Source: JAUVPB01 sp965223695 (GTDB lineage Bacteria > Actinomycetota > Thermoleophilia > Gaiellales > Gaiellaceae). From it: a stretch of DNA of 64,000 nucleotides. Positions 9,154-18,311 of the stretch are shown in pieces. The stretch is from positions 225,845-289,844 of the forward strand of contig CBDCXJ010000023.1 of NCBI GenBank assembly GCA_965223695.1, given 5' to 3'. The notes below the pieces were generated by a model that was given only the letters and a program-made list of their open reading frames with translations, had not been told where the DNA came from and ran no database searches. Position 1 is the first letter of the stretch. Each line of letters begins with the position of its first letter. The position numbers were made by a program, and so were the translations under genes.

Positions 9154-9572
9154 GCGCGGGCCACCCGTTCGATCGCCCGCAAAACGCGCGGGTGCGCGCC
9201 ACACCGGCAGAGGTTCCCGTCGAGAGCAGCTGCGATCTGCGCGCGGCCGGCCCCCGGGCACTCGTCCAGGAGCGCCCTCGCCGTGACGACGATACCCGGC
9301 AGGCAGTAGCCGCACTGACCAGCCTGCTCGTCGAGAAAAGCTCGGACGAGCGGATCCGGAACGTCCCCCTCCAGCAAGCCCTCGAGCGTCACGACACGCG
9401 AACCCGCCGCGGCCGCGAGCTGAACGTCACAGGACAGCGCACGCCGCCCGTCGATCAGAACGGCGCACGCGCCACACTCACCTTCGCCGCAACCGAAGCG
9501 AACGCTCGTCAGCCCGAGATCGTTGCGCAGCACGTACATGAGCGGCGTCGTCTCGGCAACCGATAGGGACAC
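9150..9572 (-). CDS. 2Fe-2S small subunit of the molybdenum hydroxylase (N-terminus frameshifted)
   Basis: The protein carries the two 2Fe-2S sites of the small subunit of xanthine dehydrogenase-type enzymes: FGCGEGECGACAVLIDG with a later Cys (plant-ferredoxin type), then QCGYCLPGIV and GNLCRCG. It passes electrons from the Mo centre in the large subunit encoded directly downstream. The first beta-strand, normally LTVNG, is present just upstream (about 9575-9612) but one base out of frame. The GTG at 9572 is therefore probably an artificial start, and the true gene runs from about 9612 with a 1-nt indel near 9570. Confidence 0.85.
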   Translation of the reverse strand: MSLSVAETTPLMYVLRNDLGLTSVRFGCGEGECGACAVLIDGRRALSCDVQLAAAAGSRVVTLEGLLEGDVPDPLVRAFLDEQAGQCGYCLPGIVVTARALLDECPGAGRAQIAAALDGNLCRCGAHPRVLRAIERVARA

Positions 9573-9777
9573 CAGAACTCCCGTTGACCGTCAGCGACAG
9601 CGACTCACATGCCACGCTTCGCCACTCTAGTCCGAGCCGATCCGACGCAACGAGCCCCAATCGCCTCGAGCACGGACGAGGCGCCCTCATCGGCGATCGA
9701 CGGCGGCCGGTGCCCTCGCCCTATGGTCCTAGAGCCGGACGAGGCAGACAGAACTAGTCAGGAAGGGGCGCGTCATC

Positions 9778-10191
9778 GTGACTGTCGAGAGGAAATGGCC
9801 AGACGGGATCTACGTGCGGCAGCTGCCGTCAGTCGAGGGCAAGATCTACTGCCAGGTCATCGCGACCGAGCGCCGACGACGCATCCACGTCGCCGGGACG
9901 CTGCCCTTCGACGAGCACCAAGAGCTGGTAGGCGAGGGCGACGTCAGACTCCAGACCCGCTGCGTCCTCGACCACATCAGGCGTTCGCTCACAGAATTCG
10001 GGGCTACACCCGGCGACGTCGTCCGCACGAAGACCTACGTGATCGACATGCCCGACTACCTCGAGAACGGCCTTCCTGAATGGGTCGCGTTCTGGGAGGG
10101 CAACCCGCCAACATCAACGACCGTCGGTGTGACCACGCTCGCCGATCCGCGCGCACTCGTGGAGATCGAGGCCTACGCGGAACTCGACTGA
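9778..10191 (+). CDS. RidA/YjgF/UK114 family protein
   Basis: This 137-aa protein of the RidA family shows RRRRIHVAGTLPFDEHQELV, then LTEFGATPGDVVRTKTYVID and ending VEIEAYAEL. The family's Arg of the active pocket is replaced by a Lys/Thr context (VVRTKTYV), so deaminase activity on 2-aminoacrylate is not certain. Members in catabolic clusters act on enamine/imine or other reactive intermediates. GTG is the start, with AGGAAGGGG about ten bases upstream. It is divergent from the molybdenum hydroxylase operon, with about 200 bp between them that likely hold both promoters. Confidence 0.85.
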   Translation: MTVERKWPDGIYVRQLPSVEGKIYCQVIATERRRRIHVAGTLPFDEHQELVGEGDVRLQTRCVLDHIRRSLTEFGATPGDVVRTKTYVIDMPDYLENGLPEWVAFWEGNPPTSTTVGVTTLADPRALVEIEAYAELD

Positions 10192-10290
10192 CGAGTCACA
10201 AGGTCAGGCGAGCCTAGAAAACCAACGTGCCGCTCGTGCGGGAGCGGCTAGGTAGCAGGGCTTCCGCGGTTTCGCTTAGCCAGTGCCTAG

Positions 10291-10500
10291 GTCGGCGATC
10301 AGCACGTCGCCGGGATCGCCGATGAGGGCGTAGCCCATTGCTACGCCGCGCAGCTGACGAGCATCACCGCCGAGCTCATGGGCGCCAGCGACGAGTTCGC
10401 AGCCGACGCCGAGCAAATCAACTGGAAGAACGATCGCGAGTATGAGCCGGGCACCGAATACGACAACCCGACTGCCGTGACGGCCGAGCACTGGACCTGA
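10291..10500 (+). pseudogene. Unrecognised 3' gene fragment
   Basis: The frame is open from just after a TAG at 10288 to a TGA at 10498, with no plausible start except an internal ATG. It translates to natural-looking protein ending NDREYEPGTEYDNPTAV, so it may be the end of a broken gene. I do not recognise the family. A 7-bp hairpin (GCCGCTC/GAGCGGC) lies near 10230-10250. The remainder of 10192-10757 shows nothing else. Confidence 0.3.
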
Positions 10501-10757
10501 ACCTCGCGAACAGCGTCTTGTCGCAGACGCGCCCGTGAAATAGCGGCGGTTCGCGTCATAAAGGGCGACCCGCATGCGCCGAAACGCGCGACTGCCGACG
10601 CCGATCGCGCGCAGCGGCGGGCTCGAGTCTCGGGCGGGCGTCTCCAACCGAACATGGCCTGGCCTGCTCTCGGCGACGCGCATGCGGCACCGATCGGCGC
10701 TGCCACCCGTTTGAGGGGTCACGACCCTCACCTCTGGCGCCGAATCGGATAGTGGAG

Positions 10758-11585
10758 ATGTCGATCAGCGACGCGGAGCTTCGCCACGAACTCCAGCACG
10801 TCAAGCTAGGCCGGCGCGTGCTCGGATACAACCGCAAGGCGGTCGACCTACTGCTCGAGGGACTCGCCGACAACTACGAGAGCCTCTCCAGCGAGCTCGC
10901 CCAGCTCGAGACGGCGAGCAATCAACTGAGAGAGACGACACTCGAGCGAGACGAGCTCCGGCTACGGGTCAGCGAGCTCGAGACGGGCTCGGGCACGTCG
11001 CGCGAGCTCGATGCGCTCGTTCGCGACACGCTTGCCACGGCGGAGCGCGACGCCAACGCGCTCCGCGCACAGGCGGTACGGGAGGCCGACGAGCTCCGCC
11101 TTCAGGCGCGGAAGGAATCGACCCGCGCGATCGCCAACGCCCGCATCGAGGCGCATCTAGATACCAACGGCGGCGACTCGAGGCGGACGCGGCGCTGGGA
11201 CGGTGCCCACCTCTCGCTCGATCGAGCAGCTGGTAGGGCAGACGCGGTTCTGTACGCCAACGAGCTGGGATCCGACGAGCTGGGCGCGGAGTGCCGCCAG
11301 ATCCGCATCGAGCTGCAGCGGCTCGAGCGAGAAGTCGCCTGGATCGAGCAGCACGCTCTCCTCGCGGCTGGAGCCGCAGCGAGCGATCAGGGCCCGGCGG
11401 GTCGCGAGGGCGCCGCTGACCCGATTGAGGCGCCGTTCAGAGATCTCGGGCCCGCGCACTCACAAGCGGCTCATCCCGGCACGCACGAGCTGGCTGCCCC
11501 AGCGGCTAGAGGCCTCGGCCTCGAGCGGCGACGGCCCCTTCGAGCGACTACGGCCTTGTCGAGCGGCGACGGTCCAAGCGGCTAG
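10758..11585 (+). CDS. DivIVA-like coiled-coil protein
   Basis: The N-terminal 45 residues (LRHELQHVKLGRRVLGYN, then KAVDLLLEGLADNYESL) match the DivIVA/SepIVA lipid-binding start. Long coiled-coil segments rich in Glu, Leu and Arg follow to about residue 135 and again at 175-205. Such proteins mark curved membrane at poles or septa and organise wall growth. The middle (about 135-170) and the last 70 residues look unlike coding sequence, so indels or decay are possible. ATG at 10758 or GTG at 10752 could be the start. The gene converges on the GH18 gene. Confidence 0.6.
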   Translation: MSISDAELRHELQHVKLGRRVLGYNRKAVDLLLEGLADNYESLSSELAQLETASNQLRETTLERDELRLRVSELETGSGTSRELDALVRDTLATAERDANALRAQAVREADELRLQARKESTRAIANARIEAHLDTNGGDSRRTRRWDGAHLSLDRAAGRADAVLYANELGSDELGAECRQIRIELQRLEREVAWIEQHALLAAGAAASDQGPAGREGAADPIEAPFRDLGPAHSQAAHPGTHELAAPAARGLGLERRRPLRATTALSSGDGPSG

Positions 11586-11676
11586 CGGCCGCGCGCGTAG
11601 CGGGTCGAGCGGCGCCGGCAGGAACGGCGTTCGGGCCCGAGCGGTCCAGCCGAAACCGAAACACCTCGGAGTTCGC

Positions 11677-13558
11677 CTACGGCTGGAGGGCCGGAACGTC
11701 CCAAACCGACTGGTCTTCCTTGCCCAGCCGCCACAGACCGACACCGAGCCCGCGCTGTCTCGCGACTGCGAGCCTTGCGTTGACGCTAGCTGCCGTGGCG
11801 TACCAGACGCTGTGCAGGAGACCCCTGGAGTCGGTGTAAGCAAAGAAGGGCTCCTTAGCCGCGGCGTCCCACTGCTCGGTGGCACCGACAGCCTCCCGCA
11901 GCGCGACGATGCCCGGGTACTCGAGCGCGGTCGCCGTCCCACCCTGCGGCCAGTCGAAGCCGTAGAGGTTGGTACCGATGATGAAGCGCTCCGGATTTGG
12001 CAGCGTCTCGATGTAGTCGGCGATCTTCGTGACCCAGCGAACGTCGGAGATCGGACCCGGCGGGCCCGCTGCCCAGTGGAGGTTCCACGAGAGAACGAAC
12101 AGCCGGTCCGCCCGTGTGGCGAGCGCGCCGTAGTCGAAGAAGCCGGAGCGTCCCGTATAGGTCTCCTTCGTCTTCGAGGAAACGTTGATGGTCACAGTTG
12201 CCCCCTGCGCATGCAAGACGTCGGCAAGCTCCTCGATGAAGTCGACGTAGTCGTCGCGCAGCGAGGCTGCGCCCGCCTCGAAGTCGATGTTCGCACCGTC
12301 GTAGCCGTGGGTTGCGACCACGTCCGCGATCCGCGCGATCAGCGCCGTTCGCCTGCTCGGACTGGGCAGGATCTGCGCCTGGGTGACCTGATCCTGCGTG
12401 TTGAAGCGCGGCTCGACGCGTACGCCACGAAGGCGCGCCCACTTGGTGATCAACGGATCGTCGTTGCCTCTGATCGTTCCGTTTCGGTTGATGTCGAAAT
12501 AGGTCGGCGAGACGGTCTCGATCCGCTGGTAGTTTGGCCTGGAAGTCGTGGAAGCTCGCGTCGGTCGACGCAAGCAGGTACGCGTAGGCGGGCCCCGTCG
12601 CGGGAATCGGCACCGCGGTCGTCACCGTCAGCGGCGCCGACAGCTCGGAGAAGTGCCGCGCCCGATCGCGGGCGGACACCGTGAAGGTGTATTGCGTCGT
12701 TGGCGCCAGGTTCCTCGCGACGTAGCCGTTCGAGATAGGCATGCCGAGGAGAACGCCGTCGCGATAGACGGCGTAGCCCACCACCTGGCCATCCGGATCG
12801 GTTCCCTCCGGCCAGCCCAGAGCCACGCTGGTGTCGGTCAGCGCGGTCACGGTCGGCGTCGCGACCGCATCAGGCGGGAGCAGGTCGGTGCACGGACGTG
12901 TCTCACCCTCGCGGGGGGCGAGGCGTCGGACACGTTTCCGGCCCGATCGACGGCCTTGACCGTGGACGTATAGACGGTTCCACAGCCGAGCCGGCGAACG
13001 CCGATCGCGCGCCTCTGGCGGGTCACGCGCCGGGCGCGTCCTGCCGTGACGCGCTTGCCATCGGCGAACACGCGGTAGCGCTTGATACCGAACGGGTCGC
13101 GAGCGCGTCTGAAGATCAGCGTCGCCTTGTACTTGCCCGCCTTCCGCACCCGCAGCTTGAGCGGGCGCTTTGGCGGAACGATGTCCCGGCGCGGCTTGAG
13201 CTGGAACTGCCGCGCCTCGGACCAGCGCGACTCGATCTCGGGCCCCGATGCTGCGAACGACCCAGTGCCAGGTGCCGCGGTCGAGGAGCTTGCGCAGCCC
13301 GGGGCCCTTGACGCGGAACGTGTGCATCTCGAGAGTGAAGTCGACGTCGCGTGCGATGCGAAGGTCGTAGCCGACGACGCCGCGTACCGGCTGCCAGCGG
13401 AACTTCACATGCGTTGCGCCCACGTCCTTGCCAGCGTCGGGACGGATCAGGGAAGGGCCGTCGGGTCGATAGGCCGCCACAGCCGTGGCGGCCCCCGATG
13501 CCAGAATCGCGGTGCAGGCGAGCGTCGCGAAAAGCAGGATGACCAGGCAGCGCTTCAT
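11677..13558 (-). CDS. Secreted GH18 family glycosidase with fibronectin III-like domain (three frameshifts)
   Basis: The gene starts with a signal peptide (MKRCLVILLFATLACTAILA) at 13558, overlapping the deacetylase stop (ATGA). It continues through Ig/FnIII-like repeats (VALGWPEGTDPDGQVVGYAV) into a GH18 catalytic barrel with HGYDGANIDFEAG, where the Glu is the catalytic acid, and VLSWNLHW. The reading frame must switch near 13243 (GGGGCCC), 12915 (a run of six C) and 12535 (AAA), each at a homopolymer. Correcting these gives one continuous secreted protein of about 620 residues. In PNAG-type systems such hydrolases cut N-acetylhexosamine polymers, and the operon context (glycosyltransferase, deacetylase) supports a role in exopolysaccharide processing. 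Confidence 0.75.
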
Positions 13559-15381
13559 GAGTCGGTGGCCGCCGCGTGGCGCTCGTGTGGCACGGGTCCC
13601 GGCAGCGTCTCGGCCTCGGCGACCGGCGGCATCAAAGCCGGTGTCCAGGCGGCCTCGTCGCGTGCTACGTCACCGCTCTCGTCTTCCTCGCCGACCTGTG
13701 CGGCCAGCAGCTGCGACACCGTGACGGCCTCGTACCCGCGCCTTTCCAGCTCGGCCAGGATGATCGGAACTGCCTGAACGGTTGCCCAGCGCGCCCCGCC
13801 GCCGTCGTGTAGACGAACGATCGCTCCAGGCCTGAGACCCGCGAGAACGCGCGCGGCGATCTCTGCCGGTGTGGCGCCCGCGGTGTCCTCGGCATCGAGC
13901 GACCACAGCGTCGTTTGCAGGCCCAGCGCAGGTGAGGAGTTGCCAGCCGAGAGGACGTCACGCTCCGACGGAGGCCGCACGAGGCAGAGATGCCGTGGAA
14001 CCGCCGCGCCGATGCGGCGATTCGCCTCGTCCACCTCGTCGCGGAATGCGGCCGCCGACACGGTCTCGCCCTGTCGATCGGCCATCCCGTGGTTGCCGAT
14101 CTCGCTGCCCTCGACGAGCATCCGCTGAAGCAGTCGCTCGCGCCCTTCGACTCGCGACCCGAGAACGAAGAACGTGGCGACGCCGCCATCGCTGCGCAGC
14201 ACGTCGAGGATCTGCGGTGTGTAGACCGACGGGCCGTCCTCGAAGGTGAGGGCGACGAGCTTCTGGTCGCCGAGCGCCACGCCGCTCTCGACCACGCCGC
14301 CAGCGACGCCGGGCGCGCAGCGCATACCTGTCGCAGCGACGAGCAGTTCGGCGTCCGTGAACGCGTAGTCGAGGGCACGCTCGTCATGGACGGCCTCGGC
14401 CAGCGCACTTGCAGCGTCGAGTCGGTCGAGCAGCGCGGACCCAGCCCAGTCCTCCGCCTCGAGTCGTGCGACATGCAGCGGATCGTCGCCAGGCAGGGCG
14501 TTGCGCCAGCCGCTCCCCGCCTGCTGCTCGAACGCGAGCTCGAAGCGCTCGCCGAGCGCGCGCTCCAGCGTCTCGAGCGCGGCCGGGTCAGCGCCGCGGC
14601 CGCCGTCACCGTGCGGGTAGGCGAAGGCCATCGGCTCGAGGCCGACCTTCTCCATCAGCATGTCCCGGCTGCCGTCGAGATCGGCCACGACACGCGCCCG
14701 GTAGTCGTCGATGCTCTCGCCGGCGTGCCGGTCGAGAAGCGCCGAGACGCGGGCGCCGTCGCGGTCGCGAAGCTCGTGCAGATCCTGGGTGTGACTGCCG
14801 ATCTCCCAGCGCTCGGACTCTGCGTAGGTCTCGAGGTCACTCCAGCCGGCGTAAATGAGGTTGCCCGAGTCGGTGCGCTCGCCGAGAACGAACATCGTGG
14901 CCCTCATGCCGGTGTCCTGTAGGACGCGATCGGCCTGGAGCATGACGTCAGCGCGCGCGTCGTCGAAGGTGATCAGGATCGGCCTGGCGGGGAGAACGTC
15001 GGGATCAGCCGTGCGCAGGTAGAGCGCGAGCTCGGCCGCGGTGATCGCCTCGTAGCCCGCCCCGCGCAGCATCTGCATCTGCTCGGCGAATCGCTCGCGC
15101 GAGACGCTGAACCTTTCACTGTCCGTGTCGGTCGTCGCGCGTCCGATGCCGTGGTAGACGAGCACGGGCACCCCGCGGTATCGCTCGCCCAGCCGACTCA
15201 CCGCGGCGCCGGCGGCCGCTTGCGAGAGCTCGGGTGTCTCGGGTGGCAGCAGGGCGTAGCGGGCGCGCAGATAGATCAGGCGCCCGACGTCATCCCGCGT
15301 GTGGTAGACGAGAAGCGGAACCGCGGTCAGAGGGATCATGGCGAGCCCTGCGACGGCCTGAAGAACGCGTTTGCGTCGCAC
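13555..15381 (-). CDS. Tandem polysaccharide deacetylase, membrane-anchored
   Basis: This 608-aa protein has an N-terminal membrane anchor (about residues 5-27) and two NodB-type deacetylase domains. The first (about 70-300) is PgaB-like: VPVLVYHGIG, ILITFDDAR, SHTQDLH, with the metal-binding Asp and His residues intact. The second (about 365-560) reads LTFEDGPSVYTPQILDVL and GNHGMAD: the first Asp is Glu and the second His is missing, so this domain may be inactive or structural. It probably removes acetyl groups from N-acetylglucosamine polymer outside the membrane. The GTG start lies six bases after the glycosyltransferase stop, and its own stop overlaps the next start. Confidence 0.85.
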   Translation of the reverse strand: MRRKRVLQAVAGLAMIPLTAVPLLVYHTRDDVGRLIYLRARYALLPPETPELSQAAAGAAVSRLGERYRGVPVLVYHGIGRATTDTDSERFSVSRERFAEQMQMLRGAGYEAITAAELALYLRTADPDVLPARPILITFDDARADVMLQADRVLQDTGMRATMFVLGERTDSGNLIYAGWSDLETYAESERWEIGSHTQDLHELRDRDGARVSALLDRHAGESIDDYRARVVADLDGSRDMLMEKVGLEPMAFAYPHGDGGRGADPAALETLERALGERFELAFEQQAGSGWRNALPGDDPLHVARLEAEDWAGSALLDRLDAASALAEAVHDERALDYAFTDAELLVAATGMRCAPGVAGGVVESGVALGDQKLVALTFEDGPSVYTPQILDVLRSDGGVATFFVLGSRVEGRERLLQRMLVEGSEIGNHGMADRQGETVSAAAFRDEVDEANRRIGAAVPRHLCLVRPPSERDVLSAGNSSPALGLQTTLWSLDAEDTAGATPAEIAARVLAGLRPGAIVRLHDGGGARWATVQAVPIILAELERRGYEAVTVSQLLAAQVGEEDESGDVARDEAAWTPALMPPVAEAETLPGPVPHERHAAATDS

Positions 15382-15387
15382 GAACGG

Positions 15388-16872
15388 CTACGCGGCGACG
15401 TCCGGGCGGAGCTGGTCCGGACCCACCGCAAGGGTCTCGCCTTCCTCGCCGTCGTACGTCAACGGGCGCGTCCCCCAACGGGTGTCTCGCAACGTGAAGA
15501 GCGCGTAGTAGGTCTGCCACACGAGCATGGTCATGTACACGAACACAAAGCTGATCCCGTGAAACCACATCGGGCTTCGCCGGGTCACCGCGTAGTAGAG
15601 GGCGTAGAGAACTGCGACGATGTAGGCGCCCATGACGTAGAACAGCGGATCGCCCGGGCCGACGAGCGGCCACACGAACGAGCGGATGAGCACGACCGGG
15701 GCGACCCAGGGGAACAGCACGCTGAGCAGCGTGAGCGTCGCCGCGACGGGATGCTTACGCCAGATGAAGCGCGAGACGTGGATCGACTCGCGCATCCAAC
15801 TCTTCTTCCAGCGAAGCTGCTGGCGGAGGAACTTGGGGAGCTTCTCCGGCACGATCGTGTGCGCTCGCGCCTGCGACTGGTACATGACGCGCCACTTTCG
15901 GAGCACGTAGTTCGTCAGTGCCCGGTCGTCGCCGAAGGTCGCCTTCCGGCCCAGGAACGTCTGTGATTCCCACTCCTCGAGCACCTCGAGCAGCGCGGCC
16001 CGCCGGTAGGCCGAGAAGCATCCCGACGCGCAGGTGACGGCGCCGAAGAGCGACTCCGATCCCTTGACAACGCGGAACGCGACGAAGTAGCGGACCTGCT
16101 GCATCTTGGTCAGCAGGTTCGCGCTCTTGTTGAGAACCTCCGCCGTTCCGACGACGGCGCCCACCCGTGGGTCGCGCAGATCCTGGACGATTCGGGCAAG
16201 GCCGTCCGCGTCGATCACGGAGTCCGAGTCGATGAACACGCAGATCTGTCCGCTCGAGCGACGGATGCCCTCGGCCATCGCGTCCCGCTTGCCACGGTTG
16301 CTCGAGAACTGAACGGCGGTGAGCAAGGGATGGCGCTCGCGTGCGGCGAGGATCTGATCCCACGTGCCGTCACTCGAGCCGTCGTCGACGACGACGACCG
16401 CCAGCTTCTCGTGCGCGTAGTCGCTCGCGTAGCAGGCGTCGATCGTCCTGCCGATGCAATCCTCCTCGTTGAATGCGGGCACGACGATCGAGACCGTCGG
16501 CCGGTAGCCGGCGTCGGGCGTCGGCCGGTAGAAGGGCGCCAGGAAGAAGCGCGAGGCGATGTACGTCGTGATCAGTATCGAGTAGCTGTAGAACACCGGA
16601 TCGGCGAAGAGACGCGACGCCGCGACGTCCTTTGCGAGCCAGACCCAGTAGGCCAGGACACCCGCGTAGACGAGACATATCGCCTGCAGAGCTCGCGAGA
16701 GGGCCCCGACGACAAACGACCGTGCGAGCCGTGCCGGCATCGCCGCTCGCCATTCCTCGTCGGGGCCCGTCTCGTCGGGGCCCGTCGCGCTTGCCGCCTC
16801 TTTCGCAGGCAGTCGAGACTCCGTCGTGTCGAGACTCGTCATGCCTGATCGGTGTCCGTCGGGGGGAACCAC
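15388..16872 (-). CDS. Processive family-2 glycosyltransferase (PgaC/hyaluronan synthase-like)
   Basis: The 494-aa membrane protein has two N-terminal helices (about 50-105) and a GT2 domain with VSIVVPAFNEEDCIGRTID, VVVDDGSSDGTW, FIDSDSVID, FGDDRALTNYVL and the processivity motif QQLRW. Several C-terminal helices follow (about 390-465). This is the layout of polymerising N-acetylglucosaminyl or hyaluronan-type synthases that extrude the chain as they build it. It is the first gene of a three-gene operon with the deacetylase and GH18. GTG at 16872 has GAGG about seven bases upstream; ATG at 16842 is the alternative. Confidence 0.88.
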   Translation of the reverse strand: MVPPDGHRSGMTSLDTTESRLPAKEAASATGPDETGPDEEWRAAMPARLARSFVVGALSRALQAICLVYAGVLAYWVWLAKDVAASRLFADPVFYSYSILITTYIASRFFLAPFYRPTPDAGYRPTVSIVVPAFNEEDCIGRTIDACYASDYAHEKLAVVVVDDGSSDGTWDQILAARERHPLLTAVQFSSNRGKRDAMAEGIRRSSGQICVFIDSDSVIDADGLARIVQDLRDPRVGAVVGTAEVLNKSANLLTKMQQVRYFVAFRVVKGSESLFGAVTCASGCFSAYRRAALLEVLEEWESQTFLGRKATFGDDRALTNYVLRKWRVMYQSQARAHTIVPEKLPKFLRQQLRWKKSWMRESIHVSRFIWRKHPVAATLTLLSVLFPWVAPVVLIRSFVWPLVGPGDPLFYVMGAYIVAVLYALYYAVTRRSPMWFHGISFVFVYMTMLVWQTYYALFTLRDTRWGTRPLTYDGEEGETLAVGPDQLRPDVAA

Positions 16873-17097
16873 TCGTGACCTCAGGGGAAGGCTACGAGCG
16901 CAGCTCCGGCGTGTCTCTAGCTCATGCGGGTGTTGAGCTTGTCCAAAAAGGGTGGCTGGATGAGCACCTCGGCGCCATCCGAGTCACCGCCCCGCGTGAG
17001 GTACCCCTAACACGTCTGCCGCAGCCTCGTCGACGTTCTCACGTTGCTTGCTATCCCCGGATCAACCACCTTCTAAGCCGCGGGTCCCGGCGCGCCA

Positions 17098-17154
17098 ATG
17101 GGCACAAGTCACGTCGAAGAGGCGCTCGAGGTGAAGGTCGGGAGCACCGCCTAG
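17098..17154 (+). other. 18-codon conserved mini-ORF, copy 2
   Basis: The frame reads MGTSHVEEALEVKVGSTA from ATG to TAG, the partner of copy 1 at 617-673. It ends directly beside the terminator of the tRNA-Val gene on the other strand. The stretch 16873-17097 shows no gene. Confidence 0.35.
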
Positions 17155-17159
17155 AAAGC

Positions 17160-17182
17160 AAAAACCCCCGCTATGCGAGGGC
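17160..17182 (-). terminator. Intrinsic terminator of tRNA-Val
   Basis: On the reverse strand CCCTCGC ATA GCGGGGG forms a stem followed by TTTTT, about ten bases after the tRNA 3' end. This is a classic rho-independent terminator. Confidence 0.8.
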
Positions 17183-17191
17183 TTCGCGAGG

Positions 17192-17264
17192 TGGGCGGTA
17201 CTGGGCTCGAACCAGTGACCCCCAGCTTGTCGAGCTGGTGCTCTCCCAACTGAGCTAACCGCCC
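17192..17264 (-). tRNA. tRNA-Val (anticodon GAC)
   Basis: A 73-nt cloverleaf: acceptor GGGCGGT/ACCGCCC, D-arm GCTC/GAGC, anticodon stem CCAGC/GCTGG with loop TCGACAA (GAC at 34-36), and T-arm ACTGG TTCGAGC CCAGT. The discriminator is A, and the genome continues CCT, so CCA is not encoded. An integrase gene ends 22 bp beyond the 5' side. Confidence 0.95.
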
Positions 17265-17286
17265 TCGGAGGCCGGATTGTAGCGGC

Positions 17287-18282
17287 TCAGCGAGGATCAT
17301 ATTTCGCCTGCTCGTTCGCGAGCGCGCCCAAAATGCGCCCATCCCATGCGTTAAGCAGCGAAAGGTTCTGCGTTTCGGCGTCCTCAGCGAGATGACCGTA
17401 CGTCTGGTCGATCATCTTCACGCTCGTTCCCATGAACCGGGCGAGTGCGAACAGACTTTCGCCGGCGCTGATGCTCCAGCTCGCGTACGAGTGCCGCAGC
17501 GAGTAGATCGTCTGGCTCTCGAGTCCTACGGACCTGACCGCTGGTTTCCAATCCCGATTCCGGAAGTTCCGCAGGTTCAGATACCCGCCCCGCGCGCCTG
17601 GGAAAAGGAGTGCGGTGTCTACCCGCGTGGGCATTACTTCCAGGGCCTCGAGGACGACGCCTCGAAGCGGAACGCGCCTCAGTGACCTCTCTGTCTTCCC
17701 GTATCGCTTCAGAACGCCGTTGGTAAACGTCCTCCGAACATGCACCACGGGGCTCTCCCCACGCTCGATGTCGCCGCGCTCCAGCGCGATCCACTCCTGC
17801 GGACGTAGACCGGTACCGGCCGCGACGATCGGGATGGCCCTGTGGCGCGGGTCGAGTTCTTGTGCCACGCCGTCAACCTGCTGCCACGATTCGAACGGCT
17901 TGATCTCCTCGCGACGGGCGGCCGGATTCGTCACCTTCGAAGCGGGGTTCTCAACTAGCAGGCCCGCGTCGACGGCGAATCGGAGTGTCTGCTTCAGCGC
18001 CTGGTGAATGCCCTGCGCGGATCCCTTCGGCAACGTCGCGCGCCAGGCCTTGACCTCGACCACGGTGATGTGTCTGATGTCCGTGTCGCCCCACCTGTTC
18101 AGTGAGTAGCGCAGGCGTTCTGTGAGTGTCTTCTTGCTGGAATCCTGGAGAGGGTGTTGGTCGACGTAGCTGTCGACGAGTTTGGCGAACGTGATCGTCT
18201 CCGGGTACAGCTCGCGTGCGAGTTCCGTCCCGATAAATCTGTAGAGATATTCTACAGTATTCCCTAAGCGGAGAGAGGTCAA
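17287..18282 (-). CDS. Phage-type tyrosine integrase
   Basis: This 331-aa tyrosine recombinase has a SAM-like core-binding domain (about 30-125) and a catalytic domain with AAGTGLRPQEWIAL (Arg), KRYGKTERSLRRVPL (Lys), IYSLRHSYASW (the HxxR box with Tyr in place of His) and DQTYGHL (nucleophile Tyr). It cuts and rejoins DNA at attachment sites. It points toward tRNA-Val and ends 22 bp from the tRNA 5' end. An integrase placed on the 5' side is less usual than one next to the 3' end. A divergent excisionase-like gene completes a minimal integration module. The start is uncertain, since the N-terminal arm-binding domain seems short. Confidence 0.85.
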   Translation of the reverse strand: MTSLRLGNTVEYLYRFIGTELARELYPETITFAKLVDSYVDQHPLQDSSKKTLTERLRYSLNRWGDTDIRHITVVEVKAWRATLPKGSAQGIHQALKQTLRFAVDAGLLVENPASKVTNPAARREEIKPFESWQQVDGVAQELDPRHRAIPIVAAGTGLRPQEWIALERGDIERGESPVVHVRRTFTNGVLKRYGKTERSLRRVPLRGVVLEALEVMPTRVDTALLFPGARGGYLNLRNFRNRDWKPAVRSVGLESQTIYSLRHSYASWSISAGESLFALARFMGTSVKMIDQTYGHLAEDAETQNLSLLNAWDGRILGALANEQAKYDPR

Positions 18283-18298
18283 CCGGTCCTGCAGTAGT

Positions 18299-18304
18299 TA
18301 GGCT
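18299..18304 (+). promoter_or_regulatory. -10 element of a leaderless promoter
   Basis: TAGGCT lies seven bases before the GTG of the excisionase-like gene, with no ribosome site between them. Confidence 0.4.
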
Positions 18305-18311
18305 CCGGCTC

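Noticed and set aside
10276..10731. 151-codon reverse frame
   Set aside because: No family resemblance or ribosome site. The forward fragment at 10291-10500 looks more natural.
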